A stretch of 64,000 nt of DNA from an uncultured Eubacteriales bacterium (GTDB lineage Bacteria > Bacillota > Clostridia > Oscillospirales > Oscillospiraceae): assembly GCA_900547405.1 (NCBI GenBank), contig URGL01000002.1, positions 35,907 to 99,906 on the forward strand, in the 5' to 3' direction. A program made the translations under genes and the position numbers. The notes beneath the pieces were generated by a model, which saw nothing but the letters and a program-made list of their open reading frames with translations, did no database searches and had not been told where the DNA came from. This document shows positions 39,949-48,487 of this stretch, piece by piece. Every line of letters starts with the position of its first letter. The first letter of the stretch is position 1.

Positions 39949-41061
39949 CTACACGGTAAAAAATCGGGAAAAAACCACCTCTGCGGCAGACAGCACCCCC
40001 ACATTGGGGTTCTCCGCCACAGGCGCAATCTGGACATCCATCTTGTCCCGGAACAGGGCCTTGGCCCCGATCTCCCTCTGGAGCCGCTGAGCCAGCAGCT
40101 CGTAGCGGTAGCAGATGTCCCCCGCCAGGAAAATACTGTCGAAGGGGATCAGATTCAGCAGATTCACCAGGCCCGCGGACAGATACACCGCCTCCTGGTC
40201 CAGAAGCCTCCGGGCCTCCTCCTCCCGATCCACATGGTCGATGAAATCAAACCAGCTGTGGTAGGGCGAGCCCTCCAGCAGCGCCGGGATGGAAGCATAG
40301 GTCTCCAGGCAGCCCCGGTTGCCGCACTCGCACTGTCGGCCGTCAAAGCGGATGGAGGTGTGGCCCAGCTCTCCCGTAAAATACTTGGAGTTTCCCAGCA
40401 GTTTTCCGCCGGACATGACCGCCGCGCCGATACCGATGTCGATAAACAGCAGCATAAAGTTCCGGCTCTGGCCCAGTTCCAGCTGGTGCAGAGCCATGGC
40501 ATTGACATCATGCTCCAGATAGGCGGGCATTCCCAGAGCCTCGGACAGGAGCTTGCCGATCTCCACCCCGTGCCAGCGCTCAAACCGGGGCGGGTTTAGT
40601 ATTCTGCCGTGGACGCAGTCCAGGGGGCCCGGAGAACTGATGCCGATGCCCAGGATCTTATCTCGGTCCACTGTTTCCGAAAGGGCCTCCAGGGCCTGGG
40701 CGATGGCCGCCACCATGTTGTCCTGGTCCGGCAGCTTTCTGCATTGCAGCAGCTTTCCTGCCATGTCGCACAGGCCCACGGTGCAGCCCTTTCTGGCCAG
40801 GTCCACCGTCAGGGCATAGAAGCTGTCGGAGCGCAGGGCCAGGGGGGTGGCGCTGCGGCCCCTGCCCACAGACTGGGGTGCCAGCTCCGTAACGATGTCC
40901 CGCTTCAGCAGCTCCTCTACAATCAGGGAGGTCCCCGCCCGGGTCAGGCCTGTGGCCCGGGCCAGCTCCGCCCGGCTCATGGCCTGGCGGCGCAGATGGC
41001 GCAGGACCGCCTTTTGGTTGTATTCTTTTGTGTAATCCGCGTTTCTGGCTTTTTGGGGCAT
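39949..41061 (-). CDS. ROK-family transcriptional regulator
   Basis: The 370-residue protein has an N-terminal winged HTH (YNQKAVLRHLRRQAMSRAELARATGLTRAGTSLIVEELL) and a ROK sugar-kinase-like domain with GIGISSPGPLD, LEHDVNAMAL, FIDIGIGAAVMSGG and the zinc motif GHTSIRFDGRQCECGNRGCLETY. A promoter at 41093-41121 has its predicted start downstream of the ATGs at 41092 and 41079. That leaves MPQKARN at 41061 as the start. It follows the sugar operon genes and probably represses them and itself until the sugar binds. Confidence 0.88.
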   Translation of the reverse strand: MPQKARNADYTKEYNQKAVLRHLRRQAMSRAELARATGLTRAGTSLIVEELLKRDIVTELAPQSVGRGRSATPLALRSDSFYALTVDLARKGCTVGLCDMAGKLLQCRKLPDQDNMVAAIAQALEALSETVDRDKILGIGISSPGPLDCVHGRILNPPRFERWHGVEIGKLLSEALGMPAYLEHDVNAMALHQLELGQSRNFMLLFIDIGIGAAVMSGGKLLGNSKYFTGELGHTSIRFDGRQCECGNRGCLETYASIPALLEGSPYHSWFDFIDHVDREEEARRLLDQEAVYLSAGLVNLLNLIPFDSIFLAGDICYRYELLAQRLQREIGAKALFRDKMDVQIAPVAENPNVGVLSAAEVVFSRFFTV

Positions 41062-41092
41062 TTTCCTTACCGCTTTCCATTCAACTGGCTCC

Positions 41093-41121
41093 ATTATACG
41101 GGCTTGGGGACCACTTGTCAA
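41093..41121 (-). promoter_or_regulatory. Consensus promoter and palindrome upstream of the ROK gene
   Basis: Leftward TTGACA (41116-41121), a 17-base spacer and TATAAT (41093-41098) are the exact sigma-A consensus. The 10-base palindrome GTCAATTGAC (41117-41126) overlaps the -35 and could be the ROK operator for autoregulation. Confidence 0.7.
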
Positions 41122-41174
41122 TTGACTTGGGAAAAATACGGACCGGCAGCTTTCACTGTCGGTCCAATTGGCTT

Positions 41175-42125
41175 TTATAAAATGACTTTCAGCACCGTCT
41201 CCCGGTCCTGGATGCTGGGGATCCCCCCGGGATGCTCCGTAGACAGGCTGGCCGCGGCGGCGGCGAAGGAACCGATATAGCAAAGGTCCTCTTCCGTCAG
41301 CTGGGCCATGGGCTTGTCCAGCTCCAGGAGCCTCGTCATCGCGCTGCCGCCGAAGATGTCCCCGGCCCCGGTGGTATCGATGGGATGGACCTTGGGGCAC
41401 TTCGCCCAGAAGGAGGCGCTCTTCGTTTTCAGCAGGCAGCCGTCGGGGCCAAGGGTCACCATGGCCAGAGACACGCCGAACTCCTTCAGGAGCTTCTGGG
41501 CCCCCTCCTCCGGCGTGCAGCCCCACAGGAACTCCACCTCGTTGTCGCTGATCTTTACCACGTCCGCCTGACGAAGGCTCCAAAGCATCTGCTCCTTGGC
41601 AGCCTCTTCCGACTTCCACAGGGGCAGCCGCAGATTGGGGTCGCAGCTGATGAGCTTGCCCTTTTCCTTTGCGTAGGCCACCGCCTTCTGGGTAGCGGTC
41701 CGGGCAGGCTCGTCTGTCAGGCTCAGGGTGCCGAAGTGGAAAACCCTGGCCTCGTCAATGAGGCTCTTGTCGATCTCCTCCCAGCGGAGCTGGGTGTCCG
41801 CTCCGGGCTTCCGGGCGAAGGCAAAGGACCGGTCCCCGGTTTCATCGAAGGTTACGAATGCCAGGGTGGTGAAAAAGTGATCGTCTACCAGAATTCCCTT
41901 GGTCTCGATCCCCGCCCGGCTCAAAGTGCCCAGCAGGAGATGGCCAAAGGTATCGTCGCCTACCTTTCCAAGGAAGGCCGTCTTCCGGCCGTAGGCGTTC
42001 AGCGCCGCCAGAAAATTGCCGGGAGCGCCGCCGGGGTTGGCGGCCATAGTGGGATATCCGGCAGCATCTGTGGATTTTGCGGCGAAATCAATGAGCAGTT
42101 CGCCCAGGGCTACTACATCGATCAT
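41175..42125 (-). CDS. PfkB-family carbohydrate kinase (fructokinase-like)
   Basis: The 316-residue kinase begins MIDVVALGELLIDF and has the PfkB motifs NPGGAPGNFLAALNAYG (residues 30-46) and IDTTGAGDIFGGSAM (residues 251-265), with the catalytic Asp in GAGD. The GDTFG segment and FARKPGADTQL suggest a fructokinase type. The start at 42125 follows GAGGAG. It lies 14 bases downstream of the D-lyxose/mannose isomerase gene, so the pair may take mannose to fructose to fructose-6-phosphate, or lyxose to xylulose-5-phosphate. Confidence 0.88.
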   Translation of the reverse strand: MIDVVALGELLIDFAAKSTDAAGYPTMAANPGGAPGNFLAALNAYGRKTAFLGKVGDDTFGHLLLGTLSRAGIETKGILVDDHFFTTLAFVTFDETGDRSFAFARKPGADTQLRWEEIDKSLIDEARVFHFGTLSLTDEPARTATQKAVAYAKEKGKLISCDPNLRLPLWKSEEAAKEQMLWSLRQADVVKISDNEVEFLWGCTPEEGAQKLLKEFGVSLAMVTLGPDGCLLKTKSASFWAKCPKVHPIDTTGAGDIFGGSAMTRLLELDKPMAQLTEEDLCYIGSFAAAAASLSTEHPGGIPSIQDRETVLKVIL

Positions 42126-42139
42126 GGTTTTCTCCTCTC

Positions 42140-42829
42140 TCAGTCCTTTGCGTTCGGGTACTCTGTGCACAGCAGCCGATAGGGCGGCTCGTCCTCCTCG
42201 ATGGCAGGGAAGCGGCCCATAGGGGGATTGAACCGGTTGTCGTGGGCATCGTCGTTGCACTGGCTGACCTCCCCCAGGAGCACGGCACCGGTACCCTGCT
42301 CCACCTCGAAATCGTGGTATAGGTACTGGGTGACGAAAATGCTCTCGCCAGGGGTCAGCCGGATCTGGGTACCGGCGGGGACGGTATAGGTCCGGCCATC
42401 GGTATGAACGGTCACATCGCTTTCGTAGTCGATGGACTCATCCGGCTTGGAATTGTACACCCGGATCAGCACATTTCCGCCGCCCCGGTTGATAATATCC
42501 TCGGTTTTGTACCAGTGGAAGTGGTTGGGGGAATACTGGCCCTCCTTCAGGTACAGCAGCTTCTCGGCGTAGACCTTGGGGTACTTGTCACGCATGGTCT
42601 GGCTGCCGTTGCGGATGGTGATGAGGGAAAAACCAATCTTGTCGAAATTTCCCTGGCCGTAATCCGTAATGTCCCAGCCCAGGCAGCAGTCCCGGACCTC
42701 ATCGTACTCGTGGCCCTTCGTTTGCCACTGCTCCGGGGTGAAGTGGCAGAAGGGAGGCAGATAGCAGCAGTATTTCTGGCACATGGCCTCCAGCTCACGA
42801 AGAGCCTTGTTGACTTCGGAACGTTTCAT
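42140..42829 (-). CDS. D-lyxose/D-mannose isomerase family protein
   Basis: The 229-residue cupin-type protein matches the D-lyxose ketol-isomerase family: LGWDITDYGQGNFDKIGFSLITIRNG, GQYSPNHFHWYKTEDIINRGGG (metal-binding His pair and Glu) and VPAGTQIRLTPGESIFVTQYLYHDF. The enzymes convert D-lyxose to D-xylulose and D-mannose to D-fructose. Length fits. It has its own promoter (42897-42925), downstream of a terminator after the binding-protein gene. Confidence 0.85.
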   Translation of the reverse strand: MKRSEVNKALRELEAMCQKYCCYLPPFCHFTPEQWQTKGHEYDEVRDCCLGWDITDYGQGNFDKIGFSLITIRNGSQTMRDKYPKVYAEKLLYLKEGQYSPNHFHWYKTEDIINRGGGNVLIRVYNSKPDESIDYESDVTVHTDGRTYTVPAGTQIRLTPGESIFVTQYLYHDFEVEQGTGAVLLGEVSQCNDDAHDNRFNPPMGRFPAIEEDEPPYRLLCTEYPNAKD

Positions 42830-42896
42830 GATTATCTCTCCTTTGTGAGATCAAATGGGGCGTCCGGCCGGTGGCCGAACTTTTTCCTATTCGTAC

Positions 42897-42925
42897 AGTA
42901 TAGCACACTTTGCCGGATTTGGCAA
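42897..42925 (-). promoter_or_regulatory. Promoter of the isomerase-kinase unit
   Basis: Leftward TTGCCA (42920-42925), a 17-base spacer and TATACT (42897-42902) lie directly after the hairpin at 42924-42951. The kinase and isomerase can therefore be transcribed separately from the transporter. Confidence 0.6.
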
Positions 42926-42957
42926 AAGCGCCGGGAGGACCCGGCGCTTTTATTTTT
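42924..42957. terminator. Terminator after the binding-protein gene
   Basis: AAAAGCGCCGGG (42924-42935) and CCCGGCGCTTTT (42940-42951) form a 12-pair stem. Read leftward the GC-rich part is followed by TTTTG; on the + strand ATTTTT follows. Confidence 0.75.
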
Positions 42958-42964
42958 CGGAAAC

Positions 42965-44743
42965 TTACTTAGTCAGAACGGATACGCCGGTGTCGGTGAC
43001 GGCGCCGCCCAGATTTTCACCGTTCAGAGCGGCAACAGCAGCCTTCACGCCCTCAGCGCCCATAACGTCGGGGTTCTGAGCCATGGTAGCCAGGATGTAG
43101 CCGTCAGCAATCAGGCCCAGGATGGCATCGGACTTGTCAAAGCCCACGCAGATCACATCGGAACCGGAGGCCTTCACAGCGTTGCCCGCGCCGTTGGTGG
43201 AGCCTTCGTTGCAGCCGAAGATGCCCACAACGCCCTGGGTAATGTAATTCTCGGCAATACCCTGGGATTTGGCAGCGTCGCCTTCACCGTACTGGGTCTC
43301 CAGCAGCTCGAAGCCGGTGCCCTCGAAGGCGGAGCGGAAGCCGCTTTCACGGGCCACACAGGAGGCGGTGGCGGCGTTGACGTTGACGATGCCGATCTTA
43401 CCGGAAGTGACACCCTTCTCGGTCAGGGCATCCAGCATGGTCTCACCGGCAGTCTTACCGGCGGCGGTGTTGTCGGTGGAGAAGGTGGCCTCACCGGGCA
43501 CGTTGGCGGGAGAGTCCACATAGACGATCTTCACACCGGCGGCTTCCGCTTCCTTCAGGGCGGAGGAAATGGCATCGGGGCCGTTGGCGGCCACGATGAT
43601 GGCCTTGCAGCCGGAGGCTACCGCATTGTTGACCTGCTCAATCTGCTGGGCATCGTCCTTGGTGTTGGGGGCCATGAAGACCAGCTCCACACCCAGCTCC
43701 TTGGCGACCTTCTCAGCACCCTCCTTCAAGGTGATCCAGTGCTGGTCGATGGAGTCCATGGTAATCAGTGCAATCTTGTAGTCACCGGCGGGCTTGACAT
43801 CACCGGTGGGTGCAGCGGAAGAGGAAGCTTTCAGGACAGAGACACCAGTATCGGTAACGGCGCCGCCCAGATTCTCGCCCTTCAAGGCGGCAACGGCAGC
43901 CTTCACGCCTTCGTAGCCCATGACATCGGGGTTCTGGGCCATGGTGGCCAGGATGTAACCGTCGTCGATCAGGCCCAGGATGGCATCGGACTTATCGAAG
44001 CCCACGCAGACAACATCCGCACCGGCTGCCTTCACAGCGTTGCCAGCACCATTGGTGGAGCCTTCGTTGCAACCGAAGATGCCCACAACGCCCTGGGTGA
44101 TGTAGTTCTCGGCAATGCCCTGGGACTTGGCGGCATCGCCTTCGCCGTACTGGGTCTCCAGCAGCTCGAAGCCGGTGCCCTCGAAGGCGGAGCGGAAGCC
44201 GCTTTCACGGGCCACACAGGAGGCGGTGGCGGCGTTGACGTTGACGATGCCGATCTTACCGGAAGTGACACCCTTCTCGGTCAGGGCATCCAGCATGGTC
44301 TCACCGGCAGTCTTACCGGCGGCGGTGTTGTCGGTGGAGAAGGTGGCCTCACCGGGGACGTTGGCGGGAGAGTCCACATAGATGATCTTCACACCGGCGG
44401 CTTCCGCTTCCTTCAGGGCGGAAGAGATGGCGTCGGGGCCGTTGGCGGCCACGATGATGGCCTTGTTGCCGGCAGAGACGGCGTTGTTGACCTGTTCGAT
44501 CTGCAGAGCGTCGTCCTTGGTGTTGGGGGCCATGAAGGTCAGGTCTACGCCCAGCTCGGCGGCGGCCTTCTCAGCGCCCTCTTTCAGGGTGATCCAGTGC
44601 TGGTCAATGGAGTCCATGGTGATCAGTGCGACTTTGTAGGTTTCGCTGGAGTTTGCTTCAGCGGGCTTGGTGCCGCTGGAGCAGCCTGCCATCAGGCTCA
44701 TGAGCATAGCCAGACACAGCAGGATGGATAATGCCTTTTTCAT
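42965..44743 (-). CDS. Sugar ABC transporter binding protein with two tandem, nearly identical domains
   Basis: The 592-residue lipoprotein (lipobox LMAGC at residues 17-21) carries two complete Peripla_BP_4 domains. The first is at about residues 36-306 and the second at about 322-592, both starting YK(V/I)ALITMDSIDQHW and ending GVSVL. The repeat period is 286 residues (858 bases). A 212-base run (43287-43498 and 44145-44356) is identical, while other parts differ at silent and a few coding positions, so the duplication is real and is being homogenised by conversion. The first domain feeds the permease at 44792-45799. It probably binds a pentose or hexose. A two-domain binding protein could raise capture density at the membrane. 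Confidence 0.9.
   Translation of the reverse strand: MKKALSILLCLAMLMSLMAGCSSGTKPAEANSSETYKVALITMDSIDQHWITLKEGAEKAAAELGVDLTFMAPNTKDDALQIEQVNNAVSAGNKAIIVAANGPDAISSALKEAEAAGVKIIYVDSPANVPGEATFSTDNTAAGKTAGETMLDALTEKGVTSGKIGIVNVNAATASCVARESGFRSAFEGTGFELLETQYGEGDAAKSQGIAENYITQGVVGIFGCNEGSTNGAGNAVKAAGADVVCVGFDKSDAILGLIDDGYILATMAQNPDVMGYEGVKAAVAALKGENLGGAVTDTGVSVLKASSSAAPTGDVKPAGDYKIALITMDSIDQHWITLKEGAEKVAKELGVELVFMAPNTKDDAQQIEQVNNAVASGCKAIIVAANGPDAISSALKEAEAAGVKIVYVDSPANVPGEATFSTDNTAAGKTAGETMLDALTEKGVTSGKIGIVNVNAATASCVARESGFRSAFEGTGFELLETQYGEGDAAKSQGIAENYITQGVVGIFGCNEGSTNGAGNAVKASGSDVICVGFDKSDAILGLIADGYILATMAQNPDVMGAEGVKAAVAALNGENLGGAVTDTGVSVLTK
42968..43780. repeat. Second unit of an 858-bp tandem duplication
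   Basis: This stretch encodes the C-terminal binding domain and aligns without gaps to 43826-44638 at an offset of 858 bases. Confidence 0.85.
43826..44638. repeat. First unit of an 858-bp tandem duplication
   Basis: This stretch encodes the N-terminal binding domain and aligns to 42968-43780. The linker between the two domains (residues about 307-321) is rich in Ser, Ala and Pro. Confidence 0.85.
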
Positions 44744-44791
44744 ATTGGTTCCTCCTAATTTTTTACGCGGGTTTCCCGCGAAATTTACGAA

Positions 44792-45799
44792 TTACTTCTT
44801 GGCCTTCTTGGTGCCCTGGCGGAATACCACATCCACCAGCACAGCGCCAGCCACAATCACGCCAATGACGATTCTTTGAATGCCTACGGGAGCGCCGATA
44901 ATGCCCAGGCCGTTTTCCAGGGTCTGCCACACACCGGCTCCGGCGAAAGCGCCCAGCAGCAAGCCGCTGCCGCCCAGAGGAGAGATGCCGCCGATAACGC
45001 CTGCGGCTACGCCGTACATTTCGTAGCAGTTGCCCGCCTCCATGTTGCCCATGCCTGCCTGGCCAGCCAAAATCAAACCGACAACGGAGGCGCAGAAGGC
45101 ACTGATGAGATAGGCCTTGGTAGTAGTGGCAAACACATTGACGCCGGAGAACTTGGCGGCATCCACATTGGAGCCGATGGCATAAATGTGGCGGCCGGTA
45201 CGGGTCCTGTTCATGATGAAGAACACCGCCAGGAAAATCACAAAAGCGATCCAGAAAGCGTTATAAATGCCCAGGAACTTGCCGTAGTAGAAGAAATTCT
45301 GGAAAGCGTCGCCTGCCTCTTTGCCCAAGCCGGAGACGATGGCATCGGTATTGCGGTTGCCGTTGGCCATGTAGGCCACGCCTCTGGCACAGAACATGGT
45401 GCCCAGGGTGGCGATGAAGGGCGGCAGCTTGAATTTGCCCACGAGAACGCCGTTGATCACGCCCACAGCCAGACAGCAGACAATGGCGGCCAGAATGGCA
45501 ATGATGGCAGCCACACCCTTGCTCATCATGGTGGCGGAAATCATGGCGGACATGGCCACCACAGAGCCGATGGACAGGTCAATGTTGCCGGTGATCAGGA
45601 TCACACCCTGGCCAACGCCGACCAGCAGATACTTGGCCATGGAGCGGAGCAGATTCAGCATGTTGTTGGTGGTGAAGATGTTTGGCTCGATGAGGCCGAA
45701 GACCACATACAGGACGATCCAGCCCGCGAAGCCTACCAGCGCGGCACCCATGCCGCGGATGGAAGTCAATTTCCGTTTGTTCTCATTCAGTGTACTCAT
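44792..45799 (-). CDS. Sugar ABC transporter permease (RbsC-like)
   Basis: The 335-residue membrane protein has ten hydrophobic segments and the RbsC features GQGVILITGNIDLSIGSVVAMSAM, AVGVINGVLVGKFKLPPFIATLGTM, VYLISAFCASVVGLILAGQAGMG and the EAA-like loop near YEMYGVAAGVIGG. Its start overlaps the stop of the ATPase gene by 4 bases, and the binding-protein gene follows after 48 bases. It forms the channel for the sugar. Confidence 0.92.
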   Translation of the reverse strand: MSTLNENKRKLTSIRGMGAALVGFAGWIVLYVVFGLIEPNIFTTNNMLNLLRSMAKYLLVGVGQGVILITGNIDLSIGSVVAMSAMISATMMSKGVAAIIAILAAIVCCLAVGVINGVLVGKFKLPPFIATLGTMFCARGVAYMANGNRNTDAIVSGLGKEAGDAFQNFFYYGKFLGIYNAFWIAFVIFLAVFFIMNRTRTGRHIYAIGSNVDAAKFSGVNVFATTTKAYLISAFCASVVGLILAGQAGMGNMEAGNCYEMYGVAAGVIGGISPLGGSGLLLGAFAGAGVWQTLENGLGIIGAPVGIQRIVIGVIVAGAVLVDVVFRQGTKKAKK

Positions 45800-47328
45800 T
45801 TCTGTGCTCCTCCTTCAGTGGCCTGCTCCGCGAACTTATTCTCAAACCTAGTTGCCAAGGTCAGGATCTCCGTCTGGGTGGTCTGCCGGGCCATGACCTC
45901 GCCGGTAATCCGGCCGTCACACATGACGATGATCCGGTCCGCAATGCCCATGACCTCCGGCATTTCGGAGGAGACGAACATCACCGCAATGCCTTGCTGC
46001 TTGAGCTGGTTCATCAGGTTGTAGATTTCCACCTTTGCGGCCACGTCAATGCCACGGGTGGGTTCGTCAAAAATGACCACTCTGGAATTTCGTGCCAGCC
46101 ATTTGCCCACAACCACCTTCTGCTGGTTGCCGCCGGACAATCCACCCGCTTCGATCTCCACATTGGGGGTCTTGATCTTCAGATCCTTTACCGCCTTGGC
46201 GCACATAGTGTCTTCCTTCCGGCGGTTGACCACTCCCAGCTTGCTGCACAGCAGGTCCAGATTGGGGAGGGCGATGTTCTCCCGGATGGGGAGCTTCGTG
46301 CACAGGCCGTCCTTTTTCCGATCCTCCGGGGCCAGGACAATACCGGCCTTGATAGCATCGGCAGGGCAGCGGATGATGACGGGCTTGCCGTCCAGAAGGA
46401 GCTCGCCGGACTCCTTGGGATCCACTCCGAAGATGGCCCGGGTCGTTTCCGTCCGTCCTGCGCCCATCAGGCCCGCGAAGCCCACGATTTCACCGGCGTA
46501 GAGCTCAAAGTTGATGTTCCGGACCATACGGCCTGCGTTGAGGTTGCGAACCTCAAAGATTTTCTGCCCTTTTTCGCACTGTACCCGAGGGAACTGCTCC
46601 TTGATCTCCCGGCCCACCATGTTGGTGATGATCTCGTCCATGGTGGTTTCCTTGAAGTTCATGGAGGTAATGTACTGGCCGTCCCGCATGATGGTGACCC
46701 GGTCCACAATGTGCTGCAGCTCCTCCAGCCGATGGGAGATGTAGACGATGCCGCAGCCGTTGTCCCGGAGCTTGCGGATGATCCGGAACAGCTCATCGAT
46801 CTCCTTGGCGGTCAGAGCCGAGGTTGGCTCATCCATGATAAGCACCCTGGCGTTGATGGAAAGGGCCTTGGCGATTTCTACCATCTGCTGCTTGGAAACC
46901 GGCAGGTTTCCCACAGTCTCTGTGGGAGAAATGCTGATGCGCAGATCATCCAGGATCCGCTTGGCTTCCGCCTCCATGGCCCTGTGATCCACCAGGCCAC
47001 CCTTCATTTTTTCCCGGCCCAGGAACATGTTTTCCGCCACATTCAGGTGGGGGCACATATTCAGCTCCTGATGAATGATTGCCACGCCCAGCTGCTGGGC
47101 CTGCTTGGGGGTCAGGTCGTCGTAGGATTTTCCGAAGATCTCCACCGTGCCGCTGTCTCTGGTGTAAACACCACTGAGGATCTTCATCAGCGTGGATTTG
47201 CCTGCGCCGTTCTCCCCCAGAAGAGCCATGACCTCGCCGGACCGCAGTTCAAAGTGAACATTGTCCAGGGCTTTGACACCCGGAAAGCTCTTGCAGATCC
47301 CTTGCATGGAAACAATGGTTTCGTTCAT
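45796..47328 (-). CDS. Sugar ABC transporter ATP-binding protein (RbsA-like)
   Basis: The 510-residue protein has two ABC domains. The first has Walker A GENGAGKSTLMK (residues about 37-48), signature LPVSKQQMVEIAKAL and Walker B VLIMDEPTSALT. The second is degenerate in Walker A (GLMGAGRTE), as in the RbsA/MglA group, and has GGNQQKVVVGKWLA and VVIFDEPTRGID. It energises sugar uptake by RbsC-like permeases. It is the first gene of the leftward sugar operon. Confidence 0.93.
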   Translation of the reverse strand: MNETIVSMQGICKSFPGVKALDNVHFELRSGEVMALLGENGAGKSTLMKILSGVYTRDSGTVEIFGKSYDDLTPKQAQQLGVAIIHQELNMCPHLNVAENMFLGREKMKGGLVDHRAMEAEAKRILDDLRISISPTETVGNLPVSKQQMVEIAKALSINARVLIMDEPTSALTAKEIDELFRIIRKLRDNGCGIVYISHRLEELQHIVDRVTIMRDGQYITSMNFKETTMDEIITNMVGREIKEQFPRVQCEKGQKIFEVRNLNAGRMVRNINFELYAGEIVGFAGLMGAGRTETTRAIFGVDPKESGELLLDGKPVIIRCPADAIKAGIVLAPEDRKKDGLCTKLPIRENIALPNLDLLCSKLGVVNRRKEDTMCAKAVKDLKIKTPNVEIEAGGLSGGNQQKVVVGKWLARNSRVVIFDEPTRGIDVAAKVEIYNLMNQLKQQGIAVMFVSSEMPEVMGIADRIIVMCDGRITGEVMARQTTQTEILTLATRFENKFAEQATEGGAQK

Positions 47329-47401
47329 TTGCTCACTCCCCTATTTTTCCCTTGTTGATTCTGAAAATATTGCACAGTTTTTTTCGCCATCGTTTGGCTT
47401 T

Positions 47402-47430
47402 ACTGTAGCATTCCGTCATCATTTTGTCAA
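47402..47430 (-). promoter_or_regulatory. Promoter of the sugar ABC operon
   Basis: Leftward TTGACA (47425-47430), a 17-base spacer and TACAGT (47402-47407) lie 74 bases before the ATPase start. Confidence 0.7.
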
Positions 47431-47548
47431 GCCGCTTTACAATAAAAAACAGGTTTTTCACAGCATTCTCCTGTTTTTCTTGCAAGTTACACAATTTGAC
47501 GCCATCTTTTTAGTGCATAATCACCAGACTCCTCTGTCAAATTAGTGC

Positions 47549-47577
47549 TTGATATTGGAATTGCTCTGCGGTAGAAT
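47549..47577 (+). promoter_or_regulatory. Promoter of the aldose epimerase-AraC unit
   Basis: TTGATA (47549-47554), a 17-base spacer and TAGAAT (47572-47577) precede the gene by 39 bases. The promoter is divergent from the sugar operon promoter. Confidence 0.65.
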
Positions 47578-47615
47578 ACCCTCAGACGATTTTACCATCC
47601 GGGGAGAACGAAAAA

Positions 47616-48485
47616 ATGATCTATTCCATTCAAAACAAAGCCTTGACCGCTCAGGTGTCCACCCTTGGCGCACAGCTTATGAGTCTATGCGGGGCGGACA
47701 GCACCCAGTACCTCTGGCAGGGGGACCCCAGATACTGGCCGGACAGAAGCCTGACTATTTTTCCCTATGTAGCCCGGCTGACCCAGGGGAGCTATCGTTA
47801 CCAGGGAAAGCTCTACCATATGCCCATTCACGGCTTCGGTCCCACATCGGAATTTACCGTTTTGGAGCATACCTCCACCTCGCTGACGCTGGGGCTGGAC
47901 AGCAGTCCGGAGACCTACGCCATGTATCCTTTTCTTTTCCGGTTCATCCTTCGCTATGCTCTGGAGAAAGCCACCCTGTCCGTAGAGCTCCGGGTGGAAA
48001 ATCGGGGAGGAAAAGCCATGTACTTCGGTCTCGGCGGCCACCCCGGCATCAACGTGCCGCTGGAGAAGGGGCTTGCCTTTGAGGACTATTGCCTGGAGTT
48101 TCCTCCCTGCGCCCCCAGGCGGGTAGAATTCACAAAGGAATGCTTTATCACCGGTGAAGAAACGCCGTTTTCTCTAAAGGATTACACACTCCCCCTGTCC
48201 CACTCCCTGTTCGATGACGATGCCATTGTCCTGAAGGGGATCCCCGGCCGAGTGACCCTAAGGAGCAGGAATGGCACCCACGGCGTCACCCTGAACGCTC
48301 CGGACTTCCCTGTTTTCGGCTTCTGGCATATGCCAAAAACCGACGCCCCCTACGTCTGCCTGGAGCCCTGGACCAGCCTGCCCTCCCGTCAGGACCTGGT
48401 GGAGGACCTGGAAAAGCAGCCGGACCTCATCCGTCTGGAGCCGAAGAATGTATATAAAACGACTTGGAGTCTGGAGACCTTTTGA
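47616..48485 (+). CDS. Aldose 1-epimerase family protein (LacX-like)
   Basis: The 289-residue protein is a galactose mutarotase-like beta-sandwich: YLWQGDPRYWPDRSLTIFPYVARL, MPIHGFGPTSEF, LRVENRGGKAMYFGLGGHPGINVP (His-Pro motif) and YVCLEPWTSLP (Glu catalytic region). LacX proteins interconvert sugar anomers. It is divergent from the sugar ABC operon, so it may serve the same sugar. The AraC gene begins 2 bases after the stop, so the two may be cotranscribed. Confidence 0.85.
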   Translation: MIYSIQNKALTAQVSTLGAQLMSLCGADSTQYLWQGDPRYWPDRSLTIFPYVARLTQGSYRYQGKLYHMPIHGFGPTSEFTVLEHTSTSLTLGLDSSPETYAMYPFLFRFILRYALEKATLSVELRVENRGGKAMYFGLGGHPGINVPLEKGLAFEDYCLEFPPCAPRRVEFTKECFITGEETPFSLKDYTLPLSHSLFDDDAIVLKGIPGRVTLRSRNGTHGVTLNAPDFPVFGFWHMPKTDAPYVCLEPWTSLPSRQDLVEDLEKQPDLIRLEPKNVYKTTWSLETF

Positions 48486-48487
48486 CC

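Noticed and set aside
42404..44731. A 775-codon + strand frame with long Gly/His-rich repeats
   Set aside because: The repeats simply mirror the duplicated binding-protein domains on the - strand.
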